DNA of 64,000 nt, taken from assembly GCF_016907475.1 (NCBI RefSeq), contig NZ_JAFBCA010000001.1:2232001-2296000 (forward strand), given 5' to 3'. The notes beneath the pieces were generated by a model. It ran no database searches and had not been told where the DNA came from. It saw only the letters and a program-made list of their open reading frames with translations. The position numbers were made by a program, and so were the translations under genes. The stretch comes from Nocardioides cavernae. Lineage in GTDB: Bacteria > Actinomycetota > Actinomycetes > Propionibacteriales > Nocardioidaceae. Every line of letters begins with the position of its first letter. The first letter of the stretch is position 1. This document shows positions 44,538-54,168 of the stretch, one piece after another.

Positions 44538-47500
44538 TTGTACCTGAAGAGCCTGACCCTCAAGGGGTTCAAGTCCTTCGCGTCCTCGACGACCATGCAG
44601 CTCGAGCCGGGCATCACCTGCATCGTCGGCCCCAACGGATCGGGCAAGTCCAACGTCGTCGACGCCCTCGCCTGGGTGATGGGCGAGCAGGGCGCCAAGA
44701 GCCTGCGCGGCGGCAAGATGGAGGACGTCATCTTCGCCGGCACCTCCGGCCGCCCCCCGCTGGGCCGCGCCGAGGTGCAGCTGACCATCGACAACTCCGA
44801 CGGCGCGCTGCCGATCGACTACGCCGAGGTCACGATCAGCCGCACGATGTTCCGCAACGGCGGCTCGGAGTACGCCATCAACGGCACCGGGTGCCGGCTG
44901 CTCGACGTGCAGGAGCTGCTCAGCGACTCCGGCATCGGCCGCGAGATGCACGTCATCGTCGGCCAGGGGCAGCTCGACTCGATCCTGCACGCCACCCCCG
45001 AGGACCGCCGCGGCTTCATCGAGGAGGCCGCCGGCGTCCTCAAGCACCGCAAGCGCAAGGAGAAGGCGCTCCGCAAGCTCGACGCCACCGACGGCAACCT
45101 CACCCGGCTGGCCGACCTGCTCTCGGAGATCCGTCGCCAGCTGAAGCCGCTCGGCCGGCAGGCCGAGGTCGCCCGGCAGGCGCAGACGGTGCAGGCCGAC
45201 GTGCGCGACGCCCGCGCCCGCCTCCTCGCCGACGACCTCGTCAACGCGCGCACGGCGCTCGAGTCCGAGATGGCCGACGAGTCGCTGCTCGTGCAGCGGC
45301 GCGAGGAGGTCGAGGCGCAGGTCGCCGCCGGGCGCGAGAGGGAGTCCCGGCTCGAGGCCACCCTGCGTGACGACCTGCCCCGCCTGGCCGCCGCGCAGGA
45401 GACCTGGTTCGCCCTGTCCGGGCTCAAGGAGCGGCTGCGCGGCACCGCGTCGCTGGCCGACGAGCGGATCCGCAACGCGGCCGGTGCCGCCGAGGGCGAC
45501 ACCGTCGATTCCGGCCGCGACCCCGACGACCTCGAGGCCCAGGCCGAGCGCGTACGCCGCCAGGAGGCCGAGATCGCCGAGCAGGTCGAGCAGCAGCGCT
45601 CGGGCCTAGACGCCGCCGTGGTCGCCAAGCGCGCGGCCGAGGAGGCCGCGGCCGAGGAGGAGAAGCGCATCGCTGGGCTCCAGCGAGCAGCCGCCGACCG
45701 GCGCGAGGGTCTCGCGCGCCTCACCGGCCAGGTCAACGCCCTGACGTCCCGCTCCGAGGCGGCCGACGCCGAGATCCAGCGGCTCACCGACGCCCGCGAG
45801 GACGCCGCGACCCGCGCAGAGCGGGCGCAACGCGACTTCACCGCGCTCGAGACCCGGGTCGCCGGGCTCGACGCCGGCGAGGAGGGTCTCGACTCCGAGC
45901 ACGAGGACGCCGTCGCCGCCCTCGACGAGATCGACGAGCAGCTCGCCCGGGCCCGTGAGGACGCCCAGCAGGCCGAGCGCGAGCGCGCCGGCCTCGTCGC
46001 GCGCCGCGACGCGCTCGAGATCGGCCTCAACCGCAAGGACGGCGCCGGCGCCCTGCTCGCCGCGACCGACGAGGTCGGCGGCCTGCTCGGCTCGGTGGCG
46101 GCGCTCCTCGACGTCGACCACGGCTACGAGACCGCGGTCGCCGCCGCGCTCGGTGCCGCTGCCGACGCGGTCGTCGTCTCCGACGCCGCCTCGGCCGTCG
46201 AGGCGATCGCCCACCTCAAGCACGACGACCTCGGTCGCGCCGGGATGCTGCTGGGTGGCGCACCTGCCGCCGACCGCGACTGGCCCCCGCTTCCCGACGG
46301 AGCGGCCTACGCCGTCGACGTCGTGTCCGCGCCCGACGACGTACGCCCTGCCGTGGCGCGGCTGCTCCACCTGGTCGCGGTCGTCGTCGACCTCCCTGCC
46401 GCCCGGCGGCTGGTCGCCGAGCGTCCCGACGTCGTCGCCGTGACTCGCGAGGGCGACCTGCTCGGCGCCCACTTCGCGGCCGGTGGATCCACCAGCCAGC
46501 CGAGCCTGATCGAGATCCAGGCAGCCGTCGACGAAGCCGGTGCCAAGCTCGCCGAGGCGACCGCGTCCGCGGAGCGGCTGGGCTTCGAGATCTCCCGCCT
46601 CGAGGCCGCCCGCCACGACGCCCTCAAGCGCGTCGACGTCGCCCTTGCGAAGCTGCACGAGTCCGACGCGACCCTGGCCGCGGTGGCCGAGGAGCTCGGG
46701 CAGTACGGCTCGCAGGCCCGCGCCGCCAAGGGCGAGGCCGACCGGCTCGAGCGCGCCATCACCACCGCCCGCGAGGCCCGGGAGGCCGCCCTCGCCGGGC
46801 TGGTCGACCTCGAGGCCCGACTCGCCGCGGCCCAGGACGTCACCGACGAGGAGCCCGACACCGCCGACCGCGAGCGCCTGGCCGAGGCGGCCCGGGAGGC
46901 ACGCCAGGCAGAGATGGACGCGCGTCTCGCCCTGCGCACCGCCGAGGAGCGGGCACGGGCGCTCAACGGTCGCGCCGACTCGCTCCTGCGCGCCGCGCAG
47001 GCCGAGCGCGAGTCGCGCGCCCGCGCGGCCGAGCGCCGCGAGCGGCTGATCCGTGAGGGGGCCGCTGCGAAGGCGGTGTCCTCCGCGGTGCGAGTCGTGC
47101 TCCACCAGCTCGAGCGCTCGGTCATGCTGGCCGCCGACGAGCGCGCCGCCGTGGAGGAGTCCCGCCGGGGGAGCGAGCAGGAGCTCATGGCCGTGCGCAC
47201 CCAGCTGCGCGACCTCGGCCGTGAGCACGACGAGCTCGTCAGCTCCGTCCACCGTGACGAGATGGCCCGCACCCAGCAGAAGATGCGCATCGAGCAGCTC
47301 GAGGAGCGCGCGCTGGAGGAGCTCGGCCTGGACCCCTCCGGCCTGGTCGACGACTACGGCCCGGCCACGCTCATCCCCTTCACCGGGCAGGTGCCCGAGG
47401 GCGAGGAGCCGCCGGAGCCCACGCCGTTCGTGCGCGAGGAGCAGGCCAAGCGCCTGCGCACCGCCGAGCGGACCCTGTCGATGCTCGGCCGGGTCAACCC

Positions 47501-48092
47501 GCTCGCGCTGGAGGAGTTCTCCGCGATGGAGGAGCGGCACAAGTTCCTCACCGAGCAGCTCGAGGACCTCAAGCGCACCCGCAAGGACCTCCTCGACATC
47601 GTCCGGGAGGTCGACGCCCGCGTGGAGCAGGTCTTCACCGAGGCCTACGCCGACGTGGAGAAGGCCTTCGACTCCACCTTCGCGCGCCTCTTCCCGGGCG
47701 GTGAGGGACGACTCGTCCTCACTGCTCCCGACGACATGCTCAACACCGGCATCGAGGTCGAGGCGCGACCGGCCGGGAAGAAGGTCAAGCGGCTCTCGCT
47801 GCTGTCGGGCGGCGAGCGGTCCCTCGTCGCGGTCGCCTTCCTCGTTGCGCTCTTCAAGGCCCGGCCCTCGCCGTTCTACATCCTCGACGAGGTCGAGGCA
47901 GCGCTCGACGACACCAACCTCGGCCGGCTGCTGGAGATCTACGAGGAGCTGCGCGAGAACTCCCAGCTGCTCGTGATCACCCACCAGAAGCGCACCATGG
48001 AGGTCGGCGACGCGCTCTACGGCGTCACCATGCGGGGCGACGGCGTCTCCGCGGTCATCAGCCAGCGGCTCCGCGACGCGGAATCCGCCTGA
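44538..48092 (+). CDS. smc: Chromosome segregation protein SMC
   Basis: 1184 aa from a TTG at 44538, which has GTGAGGAG upstream and gives the conserved LYLKSLTLKGFKSFA. Walker A GPNGSGKS is at 31-38; long coiled coils flank a hinge around residues 510-650 (GGLLGSVAALLDVDHGYETA); the C-terminal head has the signature LLSGGERSLVAVAFL and Walker B FYILDEVEAALDD. It is the ATP-driven DNA loop-forming condensin subunit. Frames starting further upstream lie in the promoter gap. Overlaps the thioesterase by one base. Confidence 0.97.
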   Translation: MYLKSLTLKGFKSFASSTTMQLEPGITCIVGPNGSGKSNVVDALAWVMGEQGAKSLRGGKMEDVIFAGTSGRPPLGRAEVQLTIDNSDGALPIDYAEVTISRTMFRNGGSEYAINGTGCRLLDVQELLSDSGIGREMHVIVGQGQLDSILHATPEDRRGFIEEAAGVLKHRKRKEKALRKLDATDGNLTRLADLLSEIRRQLKPLGRQAEVARQAQTVQADVRDARARLLADDLVNARTALESEMADESLLVQRREEVEAQVAAGRERESRLEATLRDDLPRLAAAQETWFALSGLKERLRGTASLADERIRNAAGAAEGDTVDSGRDPDDLEAQAERVRRQEAEIAEQVEQQRSGLDAAVVAKRAAEEAAAEEEKRIAGLQRAAADRREGLARLTGQVNALTSRSEAADAEIQRLTDAREDAATRAERAQRDFTALETRVAGLDAGEEGLDSEHEDAVAALDEIDEQLARAREDAQQAERERAGLVARRDALEIGLNRKDGAGALLAATDEVGGLLGSVAALLDVDHGYETAVAAALGAAADAVVVSDAASAVEAIAHLKHDDLGRAGMLLGGAPAADRDWPPLPDGAAYAVDVVSAPDDVRPAVARLLHLVAVVVDLPAARRLVAERPDVVAVTREGDLLGAHFAAGGSTSQPSLIEIQAAVDEAGAKLAEATASAERLGFEISRLEAARHDALKRVDVALAKLHESDATLAAVAEELGQYGSQARAAKGEADRLERAITTAREAREAALAGLVDLEARLAAAQDVTDEEPDTADRERLAEAAREARQAEMDARLALRTAEERARALNGRADSLLRAAQAERESRARAAERRERLIREGAAAKAVSSAVRVVLHQLERSVMLAADERAAVEESRRGSEQELMAVRTQLRDLGREHDELVSSVHRDEMARTQQKMRIEQLEERALEELGLDPSGLVDDYGPATLIPFTGQVPEGEEPPEPTPFVREEQAKRLRTAERTLSMLGRVNPLALEEFSAMEERHKFLTEQLEDLKRTRKDLLDIVREVDARVEQVFTEAYADVEKAFDSTFARLFPGGEGRLVLTAPDDMLNTGIEVEARPAGKKVKRLSLLSGGERSLVAVAFLVALFKARPSPFYILDEVEAALDDTNLGRLLEIYEELRENSQLLVITHQKRTMEVGDALYGVTMRGDGVSAVISQRLRDAESA

Positions 48093-48544
48093 TGCCCCAG
48101 GACGTCCCCACCCGGTCCGACTACGTCGCCTGGCGGACCGCGACGACGCGGTGGCGCGACGACGACGCCTACGGCCACCTCAACAACGCGACCTACTACG
48201 AGCTGTTCGACACCGCGGTCAACGCCTACCTCTACGAGGCGACCGGCGTCGACGTCCGGGCGCTGCCGCAGATCGGCGTCGTCGCCGAGACGAGCTGCCG
48301 CTACTTCCGTGAGATCGGCTTCCCGGAGCCGATCGAGATGGGCCTCGTGGTCGACAAGGTGGGATGGAGCTCGATCGTCTACCGCATCGGCCTGTTCCAG
48401 GGAGCCTCGGACGAGGCGGCGGCCGAGGGGCGCTTCGTCCACGTCTACGTCGACAACTCGAACGGCGCCGGCGAGCGGCCGGTCACCCCGATGCCCGACG
48501 TCGTGCGCGAGGCCGTCGTACCCCTGCTCCGCCCGGAGGGGTGA
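48092..48544 (+). CDS. Acyl-CoA thioesterase (4-hydroxybenzoyl-CoA thioesterase-like)
   Basis: 150 aa, a single hotdog domain. TRWRDDDAYGHLNNATYYELFDTA holds the catalytic Asp/Asn region of the YbgC/FcbC group. The substrate is an acyl-CoA that cannot be named. The start overlaps the smc stop as TGATG. No link with SMC function is implied beyond co-transcription. Confidence 0.88.
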   Translation: MPQDVPTRSDYVAWRTATTRWRDDDAYGHLNNATYYELFDTAVNAYLYEATGVDVRALPQIGVVAETSCRYFREIGFPEPIEMGLVVDKVGWSSIVYRIGLFQGASDEAAAEGRFVHVYVDNSNGAGERPVTPMPDVVREAVVPLLRPEG

Positions 48545-48647
48545 GCGGCCTCACCCCGACGCGCCGGTGGCGGCCGTCGATGCGTGGGCGCCACCCGTCG
48601 TGTGCCACCGTGGAGGAGACCCGACCGGCCCACCTCGGAGGAACCCC

Positions 48648-48824
48648 GTGCTCGCGATCGTCCTGATGATGTCCCTCGGCGTGCTCGTCGCCGCGGCCGT
48701 GGCTGTCTACGTCGCCTATCCCCACCGCGGCGAGGAGATGCCCGTCGCGCCGCAGCTCGGCGACGCCATGCGCAAGGGCGTCGACGCCCTCCCGACCCTC
48801 GAGGACTCGGAGTCTCGCGTCTGA
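48648..48824 (+). CDS. Small single-pass membrane protein
   Basis: 58 aa from a GTG at 48648 with GGAGGAACCCC in front. One N-terminal membrane helix (VLAIVLMMSLGVLVAAAVAV) precedes a short polar tail. No family recognised; similar small actinobacterial membrane peptides are common. Confidence 0.65.
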   Translation: MLAIVLMMSLGVLVAAAVAVYVAYPHRGEEMPVAPQLGDAMRKGVDALPTLEDSESRV

Positions 48825-48892
48825 CCCCACCGGGCGGGTGACTCCCGGCGTGGCGCCTCGCGCCGACCCGCGCGCGGACTAGCGTGCGAGAG

Positions 48893-49807
48893 GTGACCGG
48901 CTCTCGCCACGACGTCGCCAAGGGCTACTGCGCCGCCTGCGGCGCGATGGTGCCCCGCCAGTTCCGGTCCGGACCCGACGGCCGCCCCGACGCGGCCTGT
49001 CCCAGGTGCGGGAGCCTGGAGCGGCACCGGTTCCTCTCGCTGCTGCTCGGCAGCCTCTCGCCCGAGCTGCGCGACCTCGACACGGTGGTCGAGATCGCGC
49101 CGTCGCGCCAGTCGAAGGTGCTGCTCGACCGGCTCGATGCCCGGCGCCGCATCAGCCTGGACGCCGGCTACGACGCCCGCGACGTCGACGCGCTGGCCAG
49201 CCTGACCCACCTCCCGCTGCGGGACGGCTCGGTCGACCTGCTGGTCTGCTACCACGTGCTCGAGCACGTCCCGGACGACTGCGCGGCGATGCGCGAGATC
49301 GCGCGGGTGCTCAGCCCGCGCGGCATCGCGCTCCTCGAGGTGCCGATCAAGATGGGCGTGGCGACCGAGGAAGACCCGTCGGCGACCCCGGAGGAGCGCA
49401 TCCGTCGCTTCGGCCAGGTCGACCACGTGCGCTGGTACGGCGACGACTTCGACGCGCGCCTCGCGGACGCCGGCCTCGCGTCGGTGCGGGTGACGCCGCC
49501 GGCGCTCGTGGGGGAGTCCGCGGTGCGGTGGTTCCGGCTGATGCCCCACGAGGTCGTGTGGGTGGTGCACCCGGGCCGGGGGAGCGCGTCCCCGATGCTG
49601 GCGGGCGGCCCCGGCTCGGGCCTCACCGCCGCTTTCGACGCCGTGCTCGCCGACCTCGCGAAGGCCCAGGGCCGCCTGGCACGCGAGCGCGAGCGGGCCA
49701 CCCGACTCGTCGCCCAGCGCGACAGCCTGCGTGCTCGTCTGGCCGAGGAGCAGGCCCGCCGAGCGGCCGGGGTGCTCACCCGGCTTCGGCGCGTCGTGCC
49801 CCTCTGA
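48893..49807 (+). CDS. SAM-dependent methyltransferase with zinc-ribbon-like start and coiled-coil end
   Basis: 304 aa from GTG 48893, which lies exactly 7 bases after TAGCGT (leaderless pattern); GTG 48884 would overlap the -10 box. Residues 10-50 have CAACG and CPRCG pairs resembling a zinc ribbon; the methyltransferase core has VCYHVLEHVPDDCAAMREIA and IALLEVPIK; the end is an Arg/Glu coiled coil (RERERATRLVAQRDSL) with tail RLRRVVPL. Same build as the methyltransferase at 39610-40680. Substrate unknown. Confidence 0.82.
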   Translation: MTGSRHDVAKGYCAACGAMVPRQFRSGPDGRPDAACPRCGSLERHRFLSLLLGSLSPELRDLDTVVEIAPSRQSKVLLDRLDARRRISLDAGYDARDVDALASLTHLPLRDGSVDLLVCYHVLEHVPDDCAAMREIARVLSPRGIALLEVPIKMGVATEEDPSATPEERIRRFGQVDHVRWYGDDFDARLADAGLASVRVTPPALVGESAVRWFRLMPHEVVWVVHPGRGSASPMLAGGPGSGLTAAFDAVLADLAKAQGRLARERERATRLVAQRDSLRARLAEEQARRAAGVLTRLRRVVPL

Positions 49808-49820
49808 TTGGATTGACCCC

Positions 49821-50966
49821 ATGGGTGACTGGCTCTATCTGATCATCGCCATCGCGGTCGTGGGCCTCCTCACGCTCGCCGGGCTGCTGACCTCCGGACG
49901 ACGGCGGAAGGAGGTGCCGCCGCCGAGCGGGCGCACCGACGTCATCGCGCCGCCCCCGACCGAGGCCGAGGTCGCGACCGAGGCGCCGCCGGAGCCGGCG
50001 GTCGACACCGCCGAGCCGGTCGTCGGGGCCCCGACCCTCGAGAAGCCGGAGAGCACGGCGTCGCGCCTCGTGCGCCTGCGGCAGCGGCTCTCCCTCTCCC
50101 AGGGAGGCCTCGGCAAGGGCCTGCTGGCCCTGCTCAGCCGCGAACGCCTCGACGAGGACACGTGGGAGGAGATCGAGGACACCCTCCTGACCGCCGACAT
50201 CGGCGTGGCGCCCACCCAGGCGCTCGTGGAGCGCCTCCGCACCCGCCTGCGGGTCGAGGGTGGCCAGCCGTCCGACGTACGAGCGGTGCTGCGCGAGGAG
50301 CTGATCGAGCTCGTCGGCACCGACCTCGACCGACGCGTGCAGGTGACCGGCGCCGACGGCAAGCCCGGCGTGGTGCTCGTGGTCGGCGTCAACGGTGCGG
50401 GCAAGACCACCACCGTCGGCAAGATCGCCCGGATCCTCGTCGCCGAGGACCTCTCGGTCACGCTCGGTGCCGCCGACACGTTCCGCGCCGCCGCCGTCGA
50501 CCAGCTCGCCACGTGGGGTGAGCGCGTGGGCGTCGAGGTCGTGCGCGGCCCCGAGGGCGGCGACCCGGCCAGCGTCGCGTTCGAGGCCGTCAAGCACGGC
50601 GTCGACAACGGCGTCGACACGGTGCTCGTCGACACGGCCGGCCGCCTGCAGAACAAGGCCGGGCTGATGGACGAGCTCGGCAAGATCAAGCGCGTCATCG
50701 AGAAGCAGGCCGACGTCACGGAGGTCCTGCTCGTCCTCGACGCCACCACCGGCCAGAACGGCCTCATCCAGGCCCGCGTCTTCAGCGAGATCGTCGACGT
50801 CACCGGCATCGTGCTCACCAAGCTCGACGGCTCCGCCAAGGGTGGCATCGTGGTGCAGGTGCAGCGCGAGCTCGGGGTGCCGGTCAAGCTCGTCGGCCTC
50901 GGCGAGGGACCCGACGACATGGCGCCGTTCGACGCGGCCGCCTTCGTCGACGCGCTGCTCGGCTGA
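49821..50966 (+). CDS. ftsY: Signal recognition particle receptor FtsY
   Basis: 381 aa. An N-terminal membrane helix (LYLIIAIAVVGLLTLAGLL), an acidic Pro/Glu linker, then the N and G domains: GVNGAGKTTTVGKIA (G1), DTAGRLQNK (G3), LTKLDGSAKGG (G4) and GLGEGPDDMAPF. It receives ribosome-SRP complexes at the membrane and pairs with Ffh, encoded 8.5 kb downstream. The ATG at 49821 starts MGDWLYL. Confidence 0.97.
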   Translation: MGDWLYLIIAIAVVGLLTLAGLLTSGRRRKEVPPPSGRTDVIAPPPTEAEVATEAPPEPAVDTAEPVVGAPTLEKPESTASRLVRLRQRLSLSQGGLGKGLLALLSRERLDEDTWEEIEDTLLTADIGVAPTQALVERLRTRLRVEGGQPSDVRAVLREELIELVGTDLDRRVQVTGADGKPGVVLVVGVNGAGKTTTVGKIARILVAEDLSVTLGAADTFRAAAVDQLATWGERVGVEVVRGPEGGDPASVAFEAVKHGVDNGVDTVLVDTAGRLQNKAGLMDELGKIKRVIEKQADVTEVLLVLDATTGQNGLIQARVFSEIVDVTGIVLTKLDGSAKGGIVVQVQRELGVPVKLVGLGEGPDDMAPFDAAAFVDALLG

Positions 50967-50996
50967 CGAGCCGGCACGTCCTCGCGCCCGTGCGGC

Positions 50997-51175
50997 GTCG
51001 AGGCGGCGCGTCCTGATGCCTGAGCGGCGTCGAGGCGGCGCATCCTGACACCTGAGTGGGGTCGAGTCGGCGCATCCTGATGCTCGATCAGCCAGGACGA
51101 GCCGACTCGACGGGTCTGCGACGTCAGGACGAGCCGACTCGACGGGTCTAGGGAGTCAGGACGAGCCGACTCGCC
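50997..51175. repeat. 32-bp-period composite array 2 (3 direct + 3 inverted copies)
   Basis: Direct cores start at 50997, 51029 and 51061 (GCGCRTCC subtype); inverted cores lie at 51092-51111, 51124-51143 and 51156-51175 (TCGTCC subtype). Spacing inside each arm is exactly 32 bases. Read on the minus strand, the order of subtypes is the same as in array 1, so this is the same composite element in reverse orientation. It lies between the convergent stops of ftsY and the large glycosyltransferase gene. Confidence 0.93.
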
Positions 51176-51177
51176 GG

Positions 51178-54168
51178 TCAGCGGCGGGCGAGGAGCGCGT
51201 GCACGGCGTCGTCGATGAGGGTCTCGGCCCGCTTGTCGAAGCTGTGCTCGGCGATGATCCGGGTCGCGATCTCGCGGCGGGTGGCGTCGTCGGGGAAGGC
51301 GTCGTACGGCGGCGTCACCAGGCGCGCCAGCTCGTGCTCGTTGTCGAAGGGGAGCACCAGGCCGGAGAAGATCTCCTGCAGGCCGTCGATGCGGTCGCTG
51401 AGGATGCGGGCCCCGCAGGCTGCTGCGTCGAAGAGCCGGTTGGAGGCGAAGCTGTCGCGGCGCATGTCGAGGTGGTGGTCGTTCAGCACGATCCCCGCCG
51501 AGGCGTAGAGCGCGCCGACCTCGCGGTTGTCGACGCCGCCGGAGGCGATCTGCTCGCGCTCGACGAAGTCGGTCCAGTCGTTGCCGTGGAGGGTGAGGTC
51601 GGCGCCGATCGCGAGCGCGCTGCGGACGGCGTAGCGGTAGATGCCGCGTGAGTTGCCGACGAAGAGGAGCGCGGGCCCGGTGTCGGGCTCGGCCCTGTCG
51701 GGGTGGAACCAGCGCGTGTCGGTGCACTGCAGGAGCTGCGTGACGGGGGTGCCCCACTCGCGGCTCACCCGCTCCGACCAGCTGGTGCTGGCGGCGTAGA
51801 CGAGGTCGAAGCCGGCCACCTCGTCGGGCGTGATCATGTCGGGGTGGCTGATGATCCACCCGACGTTGAGCAGGCCCGGCCGGGGCGTGACGCGGTCGAG
51901 GCCGCGGAGCACCAGCAGCACGTCGTCGTGGTCGCGCGAGTCGCGGTGCCGGGCGTCGCGGCGATCGATCGCCACGTGCTGTCCGCGTCGTTCGAGGGCG
52001 TCGGCCAGCGACCGGGCGAAGTAGGTGTCGCCCCACCTGTCGCCGCGCTGGGCGGCGGGCGCCGCGATGTCGACGGCCCACCGCAGCCGCGGGGGCGACT
52101 CGCGGATGCCCTCGACGGCCCGCAGGACGAGCTCGGGCACCAGGACCGACGGCGCGCCCCGGTCGTCGGGGTCGGCACTGACCATCCGGCTGCGCTCGTC
52201 GGTCACCTCGAGCCCGGCGGTCCCGAGCTGCTCGCGGGAGTGGTCGGTCGCCGGCCGCGGCCCGGCGAGCACGGTCGCGCGCAGCGACGACATGGCGCCG
52301 ATCAGCGCCTCGGCGTCCGCGTAGGCGGTGCGGGAGGTGATCACCGCGTCGGGCACGAGCACCGATCCACCGAGCCCCGAGCGCTGCACCCTCAGGCCGA
52401 GATCGGTCTCGGCGAGGACCGAGTGGTAGCGCGAGTCGAGACCGCGCAGCGCGACCGCGGTCTCGGTGCGCAGCGCCACCAGGGGTGAGGCGGGTGCGGC
52501 GATCCCGCACTGGCCGATCCGTACGGCGTCGCTGGTGGGCAGTCCGGCGAGGAACAGCTCGGGGTGCGGGTTGACGGTGGTGAAGCGGGCGCCGGCGCTG
52601 AGCACCACGCCGTCCAGGTCGACGACCAGCGGCTGCGCCATCCCCACCCCGGGCTCGCGCAGCACCCCGGCGAGCTGTTCGGCGATCGGCTGGCGCGGCG
52701 GCATCGCCTCGGGCCGGACCAGCACGACGGTGCTGCCGCCGGCCTCCACGACGCCGACGTTGGTGGCGACCGACATCGAGACCGGCGCGGGGACCGAGAC
52801 GAAGCGGGCGCCCGAGATGACCGAGGCCATGGAGGCGGCCAGGACGTGGTGCGCCCGGCGCATGCGGACGCCGACGAGCACCAGCTCCGACCCCTCGCGC
52901 GGCACCGAGCCGAGCCACTCCACCGTGCGGCGGGGCTCCGGTCCCAGCGGCATGACGTGACTGACCAGCGCCTCGTCGGTCTCCCGGCGTGCGGCCGCGT
53001 CCCAGTCCACGAGCTGGCGCTCGAGGACGACGGAGTCCCAGTCGTCGTCGAAGCCCGGCGGCGGGATGTCGGGGCGTCGCAGCACGGGTACGTCGACGGC
53101 GAGCGGCTCGTGGTCGCGGGTGAGCCGCAGCAGCAGGTCGCGCTCCACCGCCCCGTCGAGGCCCTCGTCGAAGCCCCCGACGTCCTTGACGGCGTCTCGT
53201 CGCAGGAGCGCGGTCGCGAGGTCGACGGGGCGCCCGCCGAGCAGCTCGTGGCGCGATCGGCCGACAGCCCCGGCGCCCGCCACCACCGCGGCAGCCCCGC
53301 TGTGGTGGGCGTGCGCCAGCAGGTCGGCGAGCATCTCGGGCAGCCACTCGCGCCCGAGCGGCAGGAGGGCCACGTGCTCGCCGGTGCCGTGCTCGAGGGC
53401 CACGTTGAGCGCGCGGGCGAGCCCGCACCGCGACTCGCGCACGACGGTGACGCGGTCGTCGAAGGCCGCCACGCCCTGCAGCACGGCTGCGGTGTCGTCG
53501 ACCGACCCGCGGTCGACGGCGACGAGGTGCCAGTCGGTGAACGACTGGGCCTGCAGCGACGCCACCGTCTGGTGGACGAGCGGTCCGGCGTCCTGCGCGG
53601 CCATCACGACGGTCACCGCCGGGGAGGTGCCCAGGGAAGCGGGGAGCGCCGGCGTGGGGCCGACCAGCGGCGGACGCTCGCGGACGACCTCCTCGCGCCA
53701 CTCGGTCGCGGCCGCGATGGCGGCGGAGCGGTAGGTGGACCAGGACACCTTGCGGGGCAGGATCCGCGTCGGCAGGGGGGTGCCGGGTCCGGAGGCCGAG
53801 AGCCAGTAGGACAGCGCACCGTAGGGGTGGTGCCGGGCCTCGGGGTAGGCCGCGAAGATGATCCGCGGGTCGACGAGCGGGTGCGGCGCGATGCGGTTGC
53901 GCCGCCGACGCTCGGAGACGTACCAGAGGACGGGGTGCTGGCCGACCCGCTGCCAGGAGCGGCGCCGCCCGATCCACTGTGCCTCGAAGAGCGGGTGGGG
54001 GGACACGTCGCCGGCGTCGACGACCGCGCGGGCCGCCTCGAGCGTCGACTCGTACGTGGTGCCGAGCTGGGCGGCGACGTAGTCGATGTCGACGAGGCCG
54101 GAGGCGACCATGACCTCGGCGGCGTCGTCGAGCCTGACCTGGCCCGGCCGCCGACGCTCACCGCGCAT
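51178..54168 (-). CDS. Large multidomain glycosyltransferase (GT2 + CgeB/GT4-like)
   Basis: 996 aa. The N-terminal 180 residues have no family I recognise. A GT2 domain follows (PAVTVVMAAQDAGPLVHQTV, DWHLVAVDRGSVDDTA, about 190-330), then a middle region with glycosyltransferase-like features. The C-terminal 300 residues resemble CgeB/YkvP-type GT4 proteins (NVGWIISHPDMITPDEVAGF, LLFVGNSRGIYRYAV, SNRLFDAAACGARILSD). No membrane helix. The gene pair with the RgpF-like gene suggests cell-wall or capsule glycan assembly. ATG at 54168 overlaps the RgpF-like gene by 11 bases. Confidence 0.85.
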   Translation of the reverse strand: MRGERRRPGQVRLDDAAEVMVASGLVDIDYVAAQLGTTYESTLEAARAVVDAGDVSPHPLFEAQWIGRRRSWQRVGQHPVLWYVSERRRRNRIAPHPLVDPRIIFAAYPEARHHPYGALSYWLSASGPGTPLPTRILPRKVSWSTYRSAAIAAATEWREEVVRERPPLVGPTPALPASLGTSPAVTVVMAAQDAGPLVHQTVASLQAQSFTDWHLVAVDRGSVDDTAAVLQGVAAFDDRVTVVRESRCGLARALNVALEHGTGEHVALLPLGREWLPEMLADLLAHAHHSGAAAVVAGAGAVGRSRHELLGGRPVDLATALLRRDAVKDVGGFDEGLDGAVERDLLLRLTRDHEPLAVDVPVLRRPDIPPPGFDDDWDSVVLERQLVDWDAAARRETDEALVSHVMPLGPEPRRTVEWLGSVPREGSELVLVGVRMRRAHHVLAASMASVISGARFVSVPAPVSMSVATNVGVVEAGGSTVVLVRPEAMPPRQPIAEQLAGVLREPGVGMAQPLVVDLDGVVLSAGARFTTVNPHPELFLAGLPTSDAVRIGQCGIAAPASPLVALRTETAVALRGLDSRYHSVLAETDLGLRVQRSGLGGSVLVPDAVITSRTAYADAEALIGAMSSLRATVLAGPRPATDHSREQLGTAGLEVTDERSRMVSADPDDRGAPSVLVPELVLRAVEGIRESPPRLRWAVDIAAPAAQRGDRWGDTYFARSLADALERRGQHVAIDRRDARHRDSRDHDDVLLVLRGLDRVTPRPGLLNVGWIISHPDMITPDEVAGFDLVYAASTSWSERVSREWGTPVTQLLQCTDTRWFHPDRAEPDTGPALLFVGNSRGIYRYAVRSALAIGADLTLHGNDWTDFVEREQIASGGVDNREVGALYASAGIVLNDHHLDMRRDSFASNRLFDAAACGARILSDRIDGLQEIFSGLVLPFDNEHELARLVTPPYDAFPDDATRREIATRIIAEHSFDKRAETLIDDAVHALLARR

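Noticed and set aside
45606..47984. 792-codon reverse-strand frame inside smc
   Set aside because: Shadow of the high-GC third positions of smc; no domain recognisable.
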